From Saccharothrix obliqua (GTDB taxonomy: Bacteria > Actinomycetota > Actinomycetes > Mycobacteriales > Pseudonocardiaceae), in the NCBI RefSeq assembly GCF_019375475.1, contig NZ_JAHXGQ010000002.1, forward strand, positions 682,001 to 746,000: a stretch of DNA of 64,000 nt. The letters are read 5' to 3'. Under the pieces are notes generated by a model. It ran no database searches and was not told the origin of the DNA. It was given only the letters and a program-made list of their open reading frames with translations. Made by a program: the position numbers and the translations under genes. How positions within the stretch are numbered: position 1 is the first letter of the stretch; every line of letters starts with the position of its first letter. This document shows, one piece after another, positions 37,129 through 45,399 of this stretch.

Positions 37129-38141
37129 CGGAGGTCTCCGCTCCGAAGGCGACTGTCCTGGTGCGGTGAGGGTGGTGGCTGGTGGTCGTGTGGCTGGGCG
37201 AAGACCAGGACGTCGGAATGGATCCGCCGGTGTGGTTCCGGGGCTCGGCGATGCTCCGACGCGATGCGGCGCGCGCGGGTCCGCGGGTCCTTGCTGTCCG
37301 CACTGTGCGGGTGGCCCGGATGGGCACCGGGCAGCTCAAAGCGTCCGTCGTGGACAGGTGTGTGGACGGCGACGATGTGCTGGAGGTAGAGCAGGTCGGC
37401 GTTCTGTCCGGCGGTCACCGCGGCGCCGGTGAGGTCGAGCAGTTCGCCGCTCGTCCAGTCGCAGCGCGTGAGCACGACGAGGATTCCGCCGAGGCGCAGC
37501 AGGCGTGCAGCGAACAGGGCGACGAGGTCCGCGGCACCGATGCCACAGGGCAGCGACGGGCGCCAACTGGTGACGACCAGGTCGGCGGTGCCGGGGTGTG
37601 TTGTGCCACGGTGGCGCGTTGCCGTTCGCGGGGCGACCGGAGCCGTCGGGATGGTAGTGGGGAGCGGCCCGGTGTTTGCGCGGGCCGGAGTCGAGGCCGA
37701 GTTGGACGGCGGGCTCTCGACCGGGACGCGCGCGACACGCGCCGTTCGGTCGAGGCGTTCGACCGCGCGCGCCGCGTCGACCAACTCGGTCGCCGACGCG
37801 GGGTCGGCGGTCGAGGTCGGCCAGTCCACCAGGACGACTCGCGCGGCAGGCGCACTGAACGACACGACGACCTTCTCCACGAGCGCGGTGGGCCATGTGG
37901 CGTCGAGGTCGATGGGGTGCGTTCCGGCGGTCCAGACGGTGGCCGGGGTGGGTGTCGAGGTCGAGTCGCGCGACCGCCGACGGGTGGTGCTGTCGGCGGG
38001 CTTGCCGGGGCTGAGGCGAGTGGTGAACGGGGCGGTCGGCCAGGGGCGTCGGTCCCCACTCCGTCGTCCGCCGGGGCGGGTCGAGGTGGAGTGGGTGGTG
38101 TCGGACCGGCGTCGGGGTGCGCGGTGGTCGGGTTGCGTCAC
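37125..38141 (-). CDS. Methyltransferase-like protein of unknown function
   Basis: 338 residues from a GTG with an AAGGGGA site. The first about 100 residues are Arg/Ser/Thr-rich and probably disordered. The rest has alternating strands and helices: IDLDATWPTALVEKVVVSFS, ARVVLVDWP, TADLVVTSWRPSLP, LLRLGGILVVLTRCDWTSGE, QHIVAVHTPVHDGRFE and DVLVFAQPH. The late strand pattern mimics the C-terminal half of DNA amino-methyltransferases, with TSWRP where TSPPY would be. No clear SAM motif (DPxxGxGT) is seen, so it may be an inactive partner or specificity subunit. It is the first gene of the leftward methylase operon. Confidence 0.5.
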   Translation of the reverse strand: MTQPDHRAPRRRSDTTHSTSTRPGGRRSGDRRPWPTAPFTTRLSPGKPADSTTRRRSRDSTSTPTPATVWTAGTHPIDLDATWPTALVEKVVVSFSAPAARVVLVDWPTSTADPASATELVDAARAVERLDRTARVARVPVESPPSNSASTPARANTGPLPTTIPTAPVAPRTATRHRGTTHPGTADLVVTSWRPSLPCGIGAADLVALFAARLLRLGGILVVLTRCDWTSGELLDLTGAAVTAGQNADLLYLQHIVAVHTPVHDGRFELPGAHPGHPHSADSKDPRTRARRIASEHRRAPEPHRRIHSDVLVFAQPHDHQPPPSPHQDSRLRSGDLR

Positions 38142-38419
38142 GGGTGTCCCCTTCGCGAGGGCGGTGCGCCTTGGTGGTGCGAGGCGCTGACGACATCCCT
38201 GAACTCCGCGATACCGGCCATGAGGGGACACTCGGTCGGCGAATATCTCGAAAAAGGTCGCCGCGCGGTTCGGCCGACGGGAGTCGTCGCCGATGTGACC
38301 CGGTGCTATAGGAGAAAACGGTTCCAGGCGGAGCGGGTTGCCGTTTCGGCGGCTCGCCGACTTCGTCTGCCTGAGCGCGGCGGTCGGGCGGGACCATCGG
38401 CCGCGCGCCCGCGACCACA

Positions 38420-38452
38420 CTGGTACCGGTCGAGTACCACCCCCGGTACCAG
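38420..38452. promoter_or_regulatory. Inverted repeat in the divergent promoter region
   Basis: CTGGTACCGG and CCGGTACCAG are exact complements separated by 13 bp, inside the 512-bp gap between the leftward methylase operon and the rightward transfer operon. The shape fits a dimeric repressor operator. Further GGTAC-containing words follow at about 38530-38580. No other gene was seen in 38142-38653. The GGGAGCC ribosome site of the next gene lies at its right end. Confidence 0.45.
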
Positions 38453-38653
38453 CAGGTGAACCGCCATTACCGCCCACCCTGGGCGACCTTGACGCACGGC
38501 CGCCGGTGATCGCGTCGGAAGCCCGGAGCGTGCCGGTACGTCGTCGGTGCCTTGGCCGTACCAATCCGGTGCCGGTTCGGTAGGCGGTTGGTGACACCCA
38601 CTGTGGCGTCCTGAGCGGGTCGTTGTTTCCGACTTGCTTCGGGAGCCATTCCC

Positions 38654-39682
38654 ATGGGTTCGCATGACGCTATTTCGCGCTCGGGTTTCGAGCACTCCAT
38701 GCCGTTGGACGCCGCCCGCTCGGCGTTCGAGTGGCTGATCACCGGTCCGCACCCGGTGGCCGTCGACGGCCGACTGCTCCCCGACTTCCCGGCACGGCGG
38801 GTGCCGCTGAACGAGGTGCGCGACCGACTGCTGCGCCGCCAGTGCCCGCAGTCGACGCGCGACGCGGTGTGGGCGCACCTGGTCCTCCTCGCCCGCACCG
38901 AGGGCGCTGTGTGGACAGTCGGCGCGGTCGGTGTCGCACTGCCGGCGTTGACCTCCGTCGCCGCCAGGCTCTCGGCCAGGTTCGCCGGTGATCCCAGTGA
39001 CGTCCACGCCGCTGTCCTGAGCGGTTTCGTCGCCGCACTCGGCGAGGTCGACCTGCGTCGGCCGCGCATCATGCTGCGGCTGCGGTGGGCCGCCTACCGC
39101 GGCGGTCACGCGGCGGTCCGCGAAGCGCTCACCGCCCCGGTGCCCGTCGGGCACGGACTCCGCTCGACCTTGCCGCAGCCGCCGTGGGGTCATCCGGACT
39201 TCGTCCTGGCACGCGCCGTCGCCGAGGGCGCGATCACCGCCGCCGAGGCAGAACTCATCGGCTCGACCCGCCTGGAAGGTGTGCCGCTGGCGGACGCCGC
39301 CACCACGCGTGGCGTGTCCTACCAGGCCGCGAAGAAGGCGCGCCGGCGTGCCGAGCACCGCCTCGTCGCCTACCTGCTCGACGACACTCACGCCGCGGCC
39401 GATCCCGGTGCGTACGAGGGCGATCCGGTGAACCGGGTCGCCGATGCGCTGGCCATGACCGCAGCCGCCGAACACGTGGTCGCCACCGCCGAGCCGACGC
39501 GCTCGGTCACCGCCACTCGGGCACGCGCGGCGCGGAAATCCGGCGACCGCATGTCCCCGCAGGGCCGATCTCGCGGAGTTCAGGGATGCGGGAGTCCCGT
39601 CACTCCCGCGCACACCACCTCCTCGCCCGCGCCGCCGCAGCCGGCGCCGGGCTCGACACCGGGAGTGCCGCGATGCGCCTGA
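38654..39682 (+). CDS. Sigma-like helix-turn-helix protein heading the transfer operon
   Basis: 342 residues. The N-terminal two thirds is helical and Ala/Arg-rich (AARSAFEWLITGPHPVAVDG, RDAVWAHLVLLARTEGAVW). A region at about 180-250 reads FVLARAVAEGAITAAEAELI, LADAATTRGVSYQAAKKARR and RAEHRLVAYL, matching sigma-70 region 4 DNA binding. The C-terminal about 70 residues are disordered. Similar proteins precede VirB-like gene sets in actinomycete elements. It overlaps the pilin gene by 10 bp. A regulatory role in transfer is inferred. Confidence 0.65.
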   Translation: MGSHDAISRSGFEHSMPLDAARSAFEWLITGPHPVAVDGRLLPDFPARRVPLNEVRDRLLRRQCPQSTRDAVWAHLVLLARTEGAVWTVGAVGVALPALTSVAARLSARFAGDPSDVHAAVLSGFVAALGEVDLRRPRIMLRLRWAAYRGGHAAVREALTAPVPVGHGLRSTLPQPPWGHPDFVLARAVAEGAITAAEAELIGSTRLEGVPLADAATTRGVSYQAAKKARRRAEHRLVAYLLDDTHAAADPGAYEGDPVNRVADALAMTAAAEHVVATAEPTRSVTATRARAARKSGDRMSPQGRSRGVQGCGSPVTPAHTTSSPAPPQPAPGSTPGVPRCA

Positions 39683-40149
39683 CCGTTCGTCCTCGCACCA
39701 GCCGTGGGCTCCTCGGCCTCCGGATCGTCCGTGGTCTCCCACCGGGCGGCCGTGATACCGCCTTCCGCGTCCGCCCAGCGGTCCGGCGTGGGACCGGGAT
39801 ACCTCCGACCTGTGGCGGTCGCGGAGCTGTGGCGGCGATGCTCACCGGGCTGGTCGTGCTGGTCCTGCTCATGTCCGGTGCGACCGCCCACGCGGACCCG
39901 GTCGTGCTCGCGGTCGCGGGCAGCGTCGAGGAAGTCCTGACCAACATTCGCAACTGGCTGATGGGCATCCTCGCCGGACTGGCGACGGTCTTCCTCACCA
40001 TCGGCGGCGTTCGCCGGGTGTTCGGCGGTGGCGACCCCGGTGAGCAGGAGAAGGCCAAGGAGGCGTTCAAGGCCGCCGGGATCGGCTACGGCCTGGCCGC
40101 GCTCGCCCCACTGGTCGTCACCGTCCTCAAAGGCATCGTGGGGGCCTGA
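39673..40149 (+). CDS. VirB2/TrbC-like pilin candidate
   Basis: 158 residues from the ATG with a GGGAG site; an internal ATG at 39838 would give 103 residues beginning just before the hydrophobic segment. It shows a signal-like helix (MLTGLVVLVLLMSGATAHAD), then two membrane helices (NWLMGILAGLATVFLTIGGV and IGYGLAALAPLVVTVLKGIV) flanking a short charged loop GGGDPGEQEKAKEAFKAA. This is the layout of VirB2/TrbC pilins and their Gram-positive counterparts. It sits directly upstream of the VirB6-like gene with a one-base overlap. Confidence 0.7.
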   Translation: MRLTVRPRTSRGLLGLRIVRGLPPGGRDTAFRVRPAVRRGTGIPPTCGGRGAVAAMLTGLVVLVLLMSGATAHADPVVLAVAGSVEEVLTNIRNWLMGILAGLATVFLTIGGVRRVFGGGDPGEQEKAKEAFKAAGIGYGLAALAPLVVTVLKGIVGA

Positions 40150-42311
40150 TGTGTCCGTCGAGCAGGTCCACCACGCGGCGCGCGCGGGTCGACCTGACCA
40201 TCACCCCGCCTCATCACGGAACGTCGGACACAGTCGGCCCGGAGGGCAGCCGCCACAGCCACGCGCCTTCGACCGCGAACCCCTGGTGGGCCGTACGGGC
40301 GGTGCGTCTTCCCCGCCGGGTGCTGGTGGCCTTGGCGAGCCTGGTCGTCCTGCTGGGCGGTTCCCTTGCCGCGGTGTCCACGCCCGACTCGGTCGCGACG
40401 GCCGCCGCCGTGCCACTGCTGCCGAGCCCGGCGGTTGACCCGATTCCCTGCGGTTCTCTACCGCAGCCGACCTGCCCTCTGCCCACGACGTCCACCGGGC
40501 TGCCGCTGCCTGTCCTCACCGGGCCTCCGACCACGCCGCCGTGCACTGGCGAGGGTTGCATCCCGCGGCCCGGCACCACCGCCGCGCCGTCGACCAGCCC
40601 CGGTGCCGGGCAGCCCGGACAGTGGAAGGAGACCGACTGCGGTATCACCGACATCGGCGCCTGCGTCAACGCAGGCATCATCGCGTTCTTCCGGGGCATC
40701 GTCACCGACGCGCTGAACCCGTTGTTGGACCTGTTGTCCAGGACGCTGTTGACCACGCCGACGCCGGACTCGCTGCCGCGGGTGGGCGAACTGTGGGACA
40801 ACTCCTGGCAGATCCTGCTGGTCTCCTACGGCCTGCTCGTGCTCATCGCCGGGACCATCGTGATGGGTTACCAGACCGTCCAGGCCCGTCACTCCATCAA
40901 GGAACTCACACCGCGCTTGGTGGTCGGGTTCCTGGCCGGTGCCCTGAGCCTGTGGGTGGCTACCAAGGGCATCCAGATCGCCAACGCGCTCGTCGCGGCG
41001 ATCATGGGCGGCGGGGTCGACGCGAACGCCGCGGGCGAGACGCTGCGCAACCTCGTGCTGGGCAGTCTCAACGGCGGCATCTGGATCATCCTCATCGGCA
41101 TCGTTCTCGTCGGGATGCTCGTCGCGCTGCTCATCACCTACGTCGTGCGAGTCGCGCTGACCATCATCCTCATCGCCGGGGCGCCGCTGGCGCTGATGTT
41201 CCACGCCCTGCCGCAGACCGAGGGCATCGCCTACTGGTGGTGGAAAGCCTACGGCGGGTGTCTCGCGGTCCAACTCGGCCAGAGCCTGACGTTGATCACA
41301 GCGATGAAGGTGTTCCTCGCCCCCGGCGGGTTCACCGTCTTCGGCCCGACCGTGTCCGGTCTGGTCAACCTCCTGGTCGCGCTCGCGCTGACGTACATCC
41401 TGTTCAAAGTCCCGTTCTGGGTGTTGTCGTCGGTGCGCGGCGGTGGCGGCAGGCGCGGCCTGATCGGGTCGGTGGTCAAAGGCTTCCTCGCCTACAAGAC
41501 CTTCGGTCTACTCGGCGGTCGCGGCGGCGCGCGCCCGAAGCCGCTCCCGTTGGGCGGCGGTCGGGACGGCGGTGGCGGTAGCGGTCCGTCGATGTCGTAC
41601 TCCAGCACGCGCGCCACGGCGAACGAGCAGTATGTCCTGCCGCTTCCCGGTGTGCGCCGGGCCCGCCCGACAGGCGGGCCCACACCGAAGGCGAAGCCCG
41701 GTACGGCCTCGCGACAACCCAGGCCGCGGGGCCGCCAGCTGGCACTGCCGCTGGGTGGGGACTGGCCGGAGAACAAGCCGGTGCTCGGCCGCGACGGGCA
41801 GTACCGGCTCCCCCTCGATGTCCGACGCACGACACCACCGTCAACCGCATCCACCGGGACGGACACCGGCGGTCGTCGCACCCGCACTGCTGGCGGCAAG
41901 CAGTTTGAGTTGCCGTTCGACCCCTACCAGGGCAACCGACCCAACCGGTCCGGGCAGTACCCGCTGCCCCTGGACGGCGTACGCCGGGTGCCGCGTCCGG
42001 CCGGTCCACCGCCCCCACTACGTTCGCGACCGAATGGACGCCTGGGAGTGCAACCGGAGTTGCCCTCCGACCCGTACACGGGCAACCGGGCGACCCGCGA
42101 CGGCCAGTACCCGCTGCCGCTGGACGGCGTGCGCCGGACTCCCACGCCCACTTCCGTTCCGCCAGCGCCCGCCTCATCTCGCCCCATCCCGCGCGCGGGA
42201 CGGCAGTTGCGGTTGCCGCTGGACCTGCCCACACCCACCAAGCCACCGCGCTCCAGCCCACCATCGCCGCCGGGGCGGCCGGGTCGCAAGCCAGGGGGTA
42301 AGACGTCGTGA
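40149..42311 (+). CDS. VirB6/TrbL-like channel protein with repeated Q-x-x-LP tail
   Basis: A 720-residue membrane component of a type IV secretion system. After a basic N-terminus and one helix (LVALASLVVLLGGSLAAV) comes a Pro/Thr-rich exposed region with Cys pairs. The channel core follows at about 215-445: ILLVSYGLLVLIAGTIVMGY, WIILIGIVLVGMLVALLI, VRVALTIILIAGAPLALMFH and LVNLLVALALTYILFKVPFW. From about 450 to the end the chain is disordered and carries eight short motifs such as QYVLPL, QLALPL, QYRLPLD, QFELPFD, QYPLPLD (twice), QPELPSD and QLRLPLD. Two of these lie in a longer repeat, LPxDPYxGNRxxRxGQYPLP. The tail is cytoplasmic by topology inference and may dock a partner. Confidence 0.8.
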   Translation: MCPSSRSTTRRARVDLTITPPHHGTSDTVGPEGSRHSHAPSTANPWWAVRAVRLPRRVLVALASLVVLLGGSLAAVSTPDSVATAAAVPLLPSPAVDPIPCGSLPQPTCPLPTTSTGLPLPVLTGPPTTPPCTGEGCIPRPGTTAAPSTSPGAGQPGQWKETDCGITDIGACVNAGIIAFFRGIVTDALNPLLDLLSRTLLTTPTPDSLPRVGELWDNSWQILLVSYGLLVLIAGTIVMGYQTVQARHSIKELTPRLVVGFLAGALSLWVATKGIQIANALVAAIMGGGVDANAAGETLRNLVLGSLNGGIWIILIGIVLVGMLVALLITYVVRVALTIILIAGAPLALMFHALPQTEGIAYWWWKAYGGCLAVQLGQSLTLITAMKVFLAPGGFTVFGPTVSGLVNLLVALALTYILFKVPFWVLSSVRGGGGRRGLIGSVVKGFLAYKTFGLLGGRGGARPKPLPLGGGRDGGGGSGPSMSYSSTRATANEQYVLPLPGVRRARPTGGPTPKAKPGTASRQPRPRGRQLALPLGGDWPENKPVLGRDGQYRLPLDVRRTTPPSTASTGTDTGGRRTRTAGGKQFELPFDPYQGNRPNRSGQYPLPLDGVRRVPRPAGPPPPLRSRPNGRLGVQPELPSDPYTGNRATRDGQYPLPLDGVRRTPTPTSVPPAPASSRPIPRAGRQLRLPLDLPTPTKPPRSSPPSPPGRPGRKPGGKTS

Positions 42312-43417
42312 CCGCTCCCGTTCGTATCCCGGCTGATGTCGACATGCACGACCGTGTGCTCGGGCCACTGACCGCACGGCAACTCGCCATCCTCGCCGCC
42401 ACCGGGGCGGTGCTTTACCTGATCTGGGCGGCCACCCGTGCCGTCGTCCCGATCCCGGTGTTCCTGGCCTTCGCCGTCCCGGTCGGCGCGGCTGCGGCGA
42501 TGCTCGCCCTGGGCAGACGCGACGGCGTGCCACTGGACATGCTGTTCGTCGCCGCGATCCGCCAGCGGATCTCGCCCCGTCACCGGGTCGCCGCGCCCGA
42601 GGGCGTGCGTCCCGCGCCCGCGTGGCTCACCCCAGGCACCGACCGGGCCGGGAACCGGCGCAATGGCCGGGTCGGGCAACCGGAACAGGTGTCGCCCGCG
42701 GCGTTGCGGCTTCCGGCCGAGGCGGTCACCGAGACCGGCGTGGTCGACCTCGGTGCCGACGGTTTGGCGGTGGTCGCGGTCGCCTCGACGGTGAACTTCG
42801 CGCTGCGGACCCCGAACGAACAGGAAGCCCTGGTAGCAGGCTTCGGCCGTTACCTGCACTCGCTGACCGCGCCGGTGCAGGTTCTCGTGCGCACCGAACG
42901 CCTCGACCTCTCCCCCCGGATCGCCGAGCTGCGCGACCGCGCGGGTGGGCTGCCACACCCCGCGTTGGAGGCCGCCGCGGTCGAGCACGCCGACTACCTG
43001 GTCCAGCTCGGGCAGCAGTCCGACCTGCTGCGTCGTCAGGTGCTGCTCGTGCTGCGCGAGCCGTTCGACGTCGCGACCCTGACCGACGGCTTGGGCGGAC
43101 CCGGCCCGCTGGCGGTGCTCACGTCGATGGCAGCGCGCCGTAAGCAGGCGGGCGGACGGGTCGACGCCGGGGCCCGCCGGGCAGCGGAGTCACGGCTGGT
43201 GCGCCGTCTCGGTGAGGCGATCGACTTGCTGTCCCCGGCCGGGATCGTGGTCACCCCGCTCGACGCGGGGCAGGCCACGGCGGTGCTGGCCTCGGCATGC
43301 AACCCCGACAGCCTGCTGCCGCCGTCAGCGGGGCTGGCCGCCGCGGACGAGGTCATCACCACCTTCGGCGCCGACCTCACCCCGGATGACTATGAGGACG
43401 GCAGGGGACAGTCCTGA
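42308..43417 (+). CDS. PrgI-family / VirB3-like transfer protein
   Basis: 369 residues. The GTG start overlaps the VirB6-like stop by 4 bp. The N-terminus matches the PrgI/SCO6880 family: VRIPADVDMHDRVLGPLTAR, QLAILAATGAVLYLIWAATR, then a second membrane helix VFLAFAVPVGAAAAMLALGR, and DGVPLDMLFVAAIRQRISPR. The soluble C-terminal part (about 130-369) resembles the N-terminal domain of VirB4 proteins. PrgI proteins are inner-membrane partners of the VirB4 ATPase, which is encoded next with a one-base overlap. Confidence 0.82.
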   Translation: MTAPVRIPADVDMHDRVLGPLTARQLAILAATGAVLYLIWAATRAVVPIPVFLAFAVPVGAAAAMLALGRRDGVPLDMLFVAAIRQRISPRHRVAAPEGVRPAPAWLTPGTDRAGNRRNGRVGQPEQVSPAALRLPAEAVTETGVVDLGADGLAVVAVASTVNFALRTPNEQEALVAGFGRYLHSLTAPVQVLVRTERLDLSPRIAELRDRAGGLPHPALEAAAVEHADYLVQLGQQSDLLRRQVLLVLREPFDVATLTDGLGGPGPLAVLTSMAARRKQAGGRVDAGARRAAESRLVRRLGEAIDLLSPAGIVVTPLDAGQATAVLASACNPDSLLPPSAGLAAADEVITTFGADLTPDDYEDGRGQS

Positions 43418-45336
43418 TGGCCGCTCGCGCCCGCACCACCCGCGGCAACCGCCCGGCCGCTCCGACGGCAGCCGCCGCGTTCACTCCCGACGCGTTGTCG
43501 GTGGCCGCGCGGCATCTGGAGGTCGGCGGCGAGTGGGTCGCCAGCTTCGCCGTCGTCGGGTTTCCCCGTGAGGTGCATCCCGGCTGGCTTACGCCGCTGC
43601 TGACCTACCCCGGCCGGCTGGACGTGTCGGTGCACATCGAGCCGATCGACCCGGCCACCGCCGCCTCGCGGTTGCAGAAGCAGCTCGCGAAATTGGAGGC
43701 GGGGCGACGGCACACCGCCGAACACGGCCGTCTGTTCGACCCCCGAGTCGAGGCCGCGACCGAGGACGCCTACGACCTGTCCTCCCGCGTCGCCCGCGGG
43801 GAGGGAAAGCTGTTCCGGGTCGGCCTGTACCTGACCATCCACGCCGCCTCGGAGAAGACGCTGGCCGACGAGGTGGCCGCGCTGCGGTCGCTGTGCGCGA
43901 GCCTGCTGCTCGACGCCAAGCACACCACCTACCGGTCCCTTCAGGGTTGGGTGTCGACGCTGCCGATGGGCCTGGACCTCATCGGGATGCGCAGAACGTT
44001 CGACACCTCGGCGTTGGCGGCGGCGTTCCCGTTCACCAGCCCCGACCTGCCCGCCCCCGACCCGACCAGCGTGGCCGCGCCCTCGGGTGTCCTCTACGGC
44101 TACAACATGGGCTCGCAGGGGCTGGTGCACTGGGACCGGTTCGGCGACGGGATGCACAACCACAACTCGGTCGTCCTCGGCCGCTCCGGGGCGGGCAAGT
44201 CATACCTGGTGAAGCTGGAGCTGCTGCGCAACCTGTACCGGGGCGTCGAGATCGCCGTCGTCGACCCCGAGGACGAGTACGCCCGCCTGGCCGCCGCGGT
44301 CGGCGGCACCTATCTTCACCTCGGCGCGCCAGGTGTCCGGGTCAACCCGTTCGACCTGCCCGTCCACACCCGCCCGGACGGCCACCGCACCGCGCCCAAG
44401 GACGCGCTGGTGCGCCGGTCGCTGTTCCTGCACACCCTGCTCGACGTCCTGCTCGGCGGCGAGCCGGAGGCGGCGGAGCGGGCGGCGTTGGACCGGGCGA
44501 TCGCCGCGACCTACCAGAGCGTGGGGATCACCGCCGACGCCCGGACCTGGACCCGCCCGTCGCCGACGCTACGGGACTTGCGCGACCGCCTCGGCGGCGC
44601 CGGGCAGGCGGGCGACCGGGCCGCGGGCGAGCTGGCGGCGAAGCTGCACCCGTTCGTCGAGGGCGCGTTCAAGCAACTGTTCGACGGGCCCAGCAGCGTC
44701 AACCCCGAAGGCCATCTCGTCGTGTTCAGCCTGCGCGACCTGCCCGACGAACTCAAAGGCATCGGGACCCTGCTGACTCTGGACGCGGTGTGGCGGCGGG
44801 TGTCCAACCCGGCCATCCGCCGCCCACGGCTGGTCGTGGTGGACGAGGCGTGGCTGCTGATGAAGGAGCCCTCCGGCGCCGAGTTCCTGCTCCGCATGGC
44901 CAAAGCCGGCCGCAAGCACTGGGCCGGGCTGACCGTGGCGACCCAGGACACCGCCGACGTCCTCGGCAGCGACCTGGGCAAGGCTGTCGTGGCCAACGCG
45001 GCGACCCAGATCCTGCTGCGGCAGGCGTCGCAGGCCATCGACGAGATCACCCGAACGTTCGATCTCTCCGGCGGTGAACGCGCGTTCCTGCTCTCGGCCG
45101 ACCGTGGCCAGGGCTTGCTGGCGGCCGGGACACAGAGGGTGGCGTTCCAGAGCATCGCCTCACCGACCGAGCACTACCTGGTCACCAGCGACCCGGCCGA
45201 ACTCGCCGCCTACGCCGACACCACCGAACCGGTCGACCACGCCGACACCGCATTCGTCGACTTGGGCTTCGACGAAGACAGCTCCCAGACCGACGACGAA
45301 TCCGACCCCGATGAGATCCACCTCGACACTGCCTGA
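43417..45336 (+). CDS. VirB4-like conjugation ATPase
   Basis: A 639-residue motor of the type IV secretion system. The N-terminal domain (LSVAARHLEVGGEWVASFAV, RLDVSVHIEPIDPATAASRL) has the VirB4 fold. The ATPase domain has Walker A GRSGAGKSYLV at about 255-265, VVDPEDEYARL, Walker B LVVVDEAWLLM at about 471-481, and the QDTADVL and NAATQILLRQ motifs typical of VirB4/TraC. The C-terminus is acidic. It lies in the transfer operon between PrgI and VirD4. Confidence 0.92.
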   Translation: MAARARTTRGNRPAAPTAAAAFTPDALSVAARHLEVGGEWVASFAVVGFPREVHPGWLTPLLTYPGRLDVSVHIEPIDPATAASRLQKQLAKLEAGRRHTAEHGRLFDPRVEAATEDAYDLSSRVARGEGKLFRVGLYLTIHAASEKTLADEVAALRSLCASLLLDAKHTTYRSLQGWVSTLPMGLDLIGMRRTFDTSALAAAFPFTSPDLPAPDPTSVAAPSGVLYGYNMGSQGLVHWDRFGDGMHNHNSVVLGRSGAGKSYLVKLELLRNLYRGVEIAVVDPEDEYARLAAAVGGTYLHLGAPGVRVNPFDLPVHTRPDGHRTAPKDALVRRSLFLHTLLDVLLGGEPEAAERAALDRAIAATYQSVGITADARTWTRPSPTLRDLRDRLGGAGQAGDRAAGELAAKLHPFVEGAFKQLFDGPSSVNPEGHLVVFSLRDLPDELKGIGTLLTLDAVWRRVSNPAIRRPRLVVVDEAWLLMKEPSGAEFLLRMAKAGRKHWAGLTVATQDTADVLGSDLGKAVVANAATQILLRQASQAIDEITRTFDLSGGERAFLLSADRGQGLLAAGTQRVAFQSIASPTEHYLVTSDPAELAAYADTTEPVDHADTAFVDLGFDEDSSQTDDESDPDEIHLDTA

Positions 45337-45399
45337 ACCGTGGCGCTTCTCCTCGCCGCCCGCGCTCCGATCGCGCCTCGCCCATGAAGGGACTCGATC

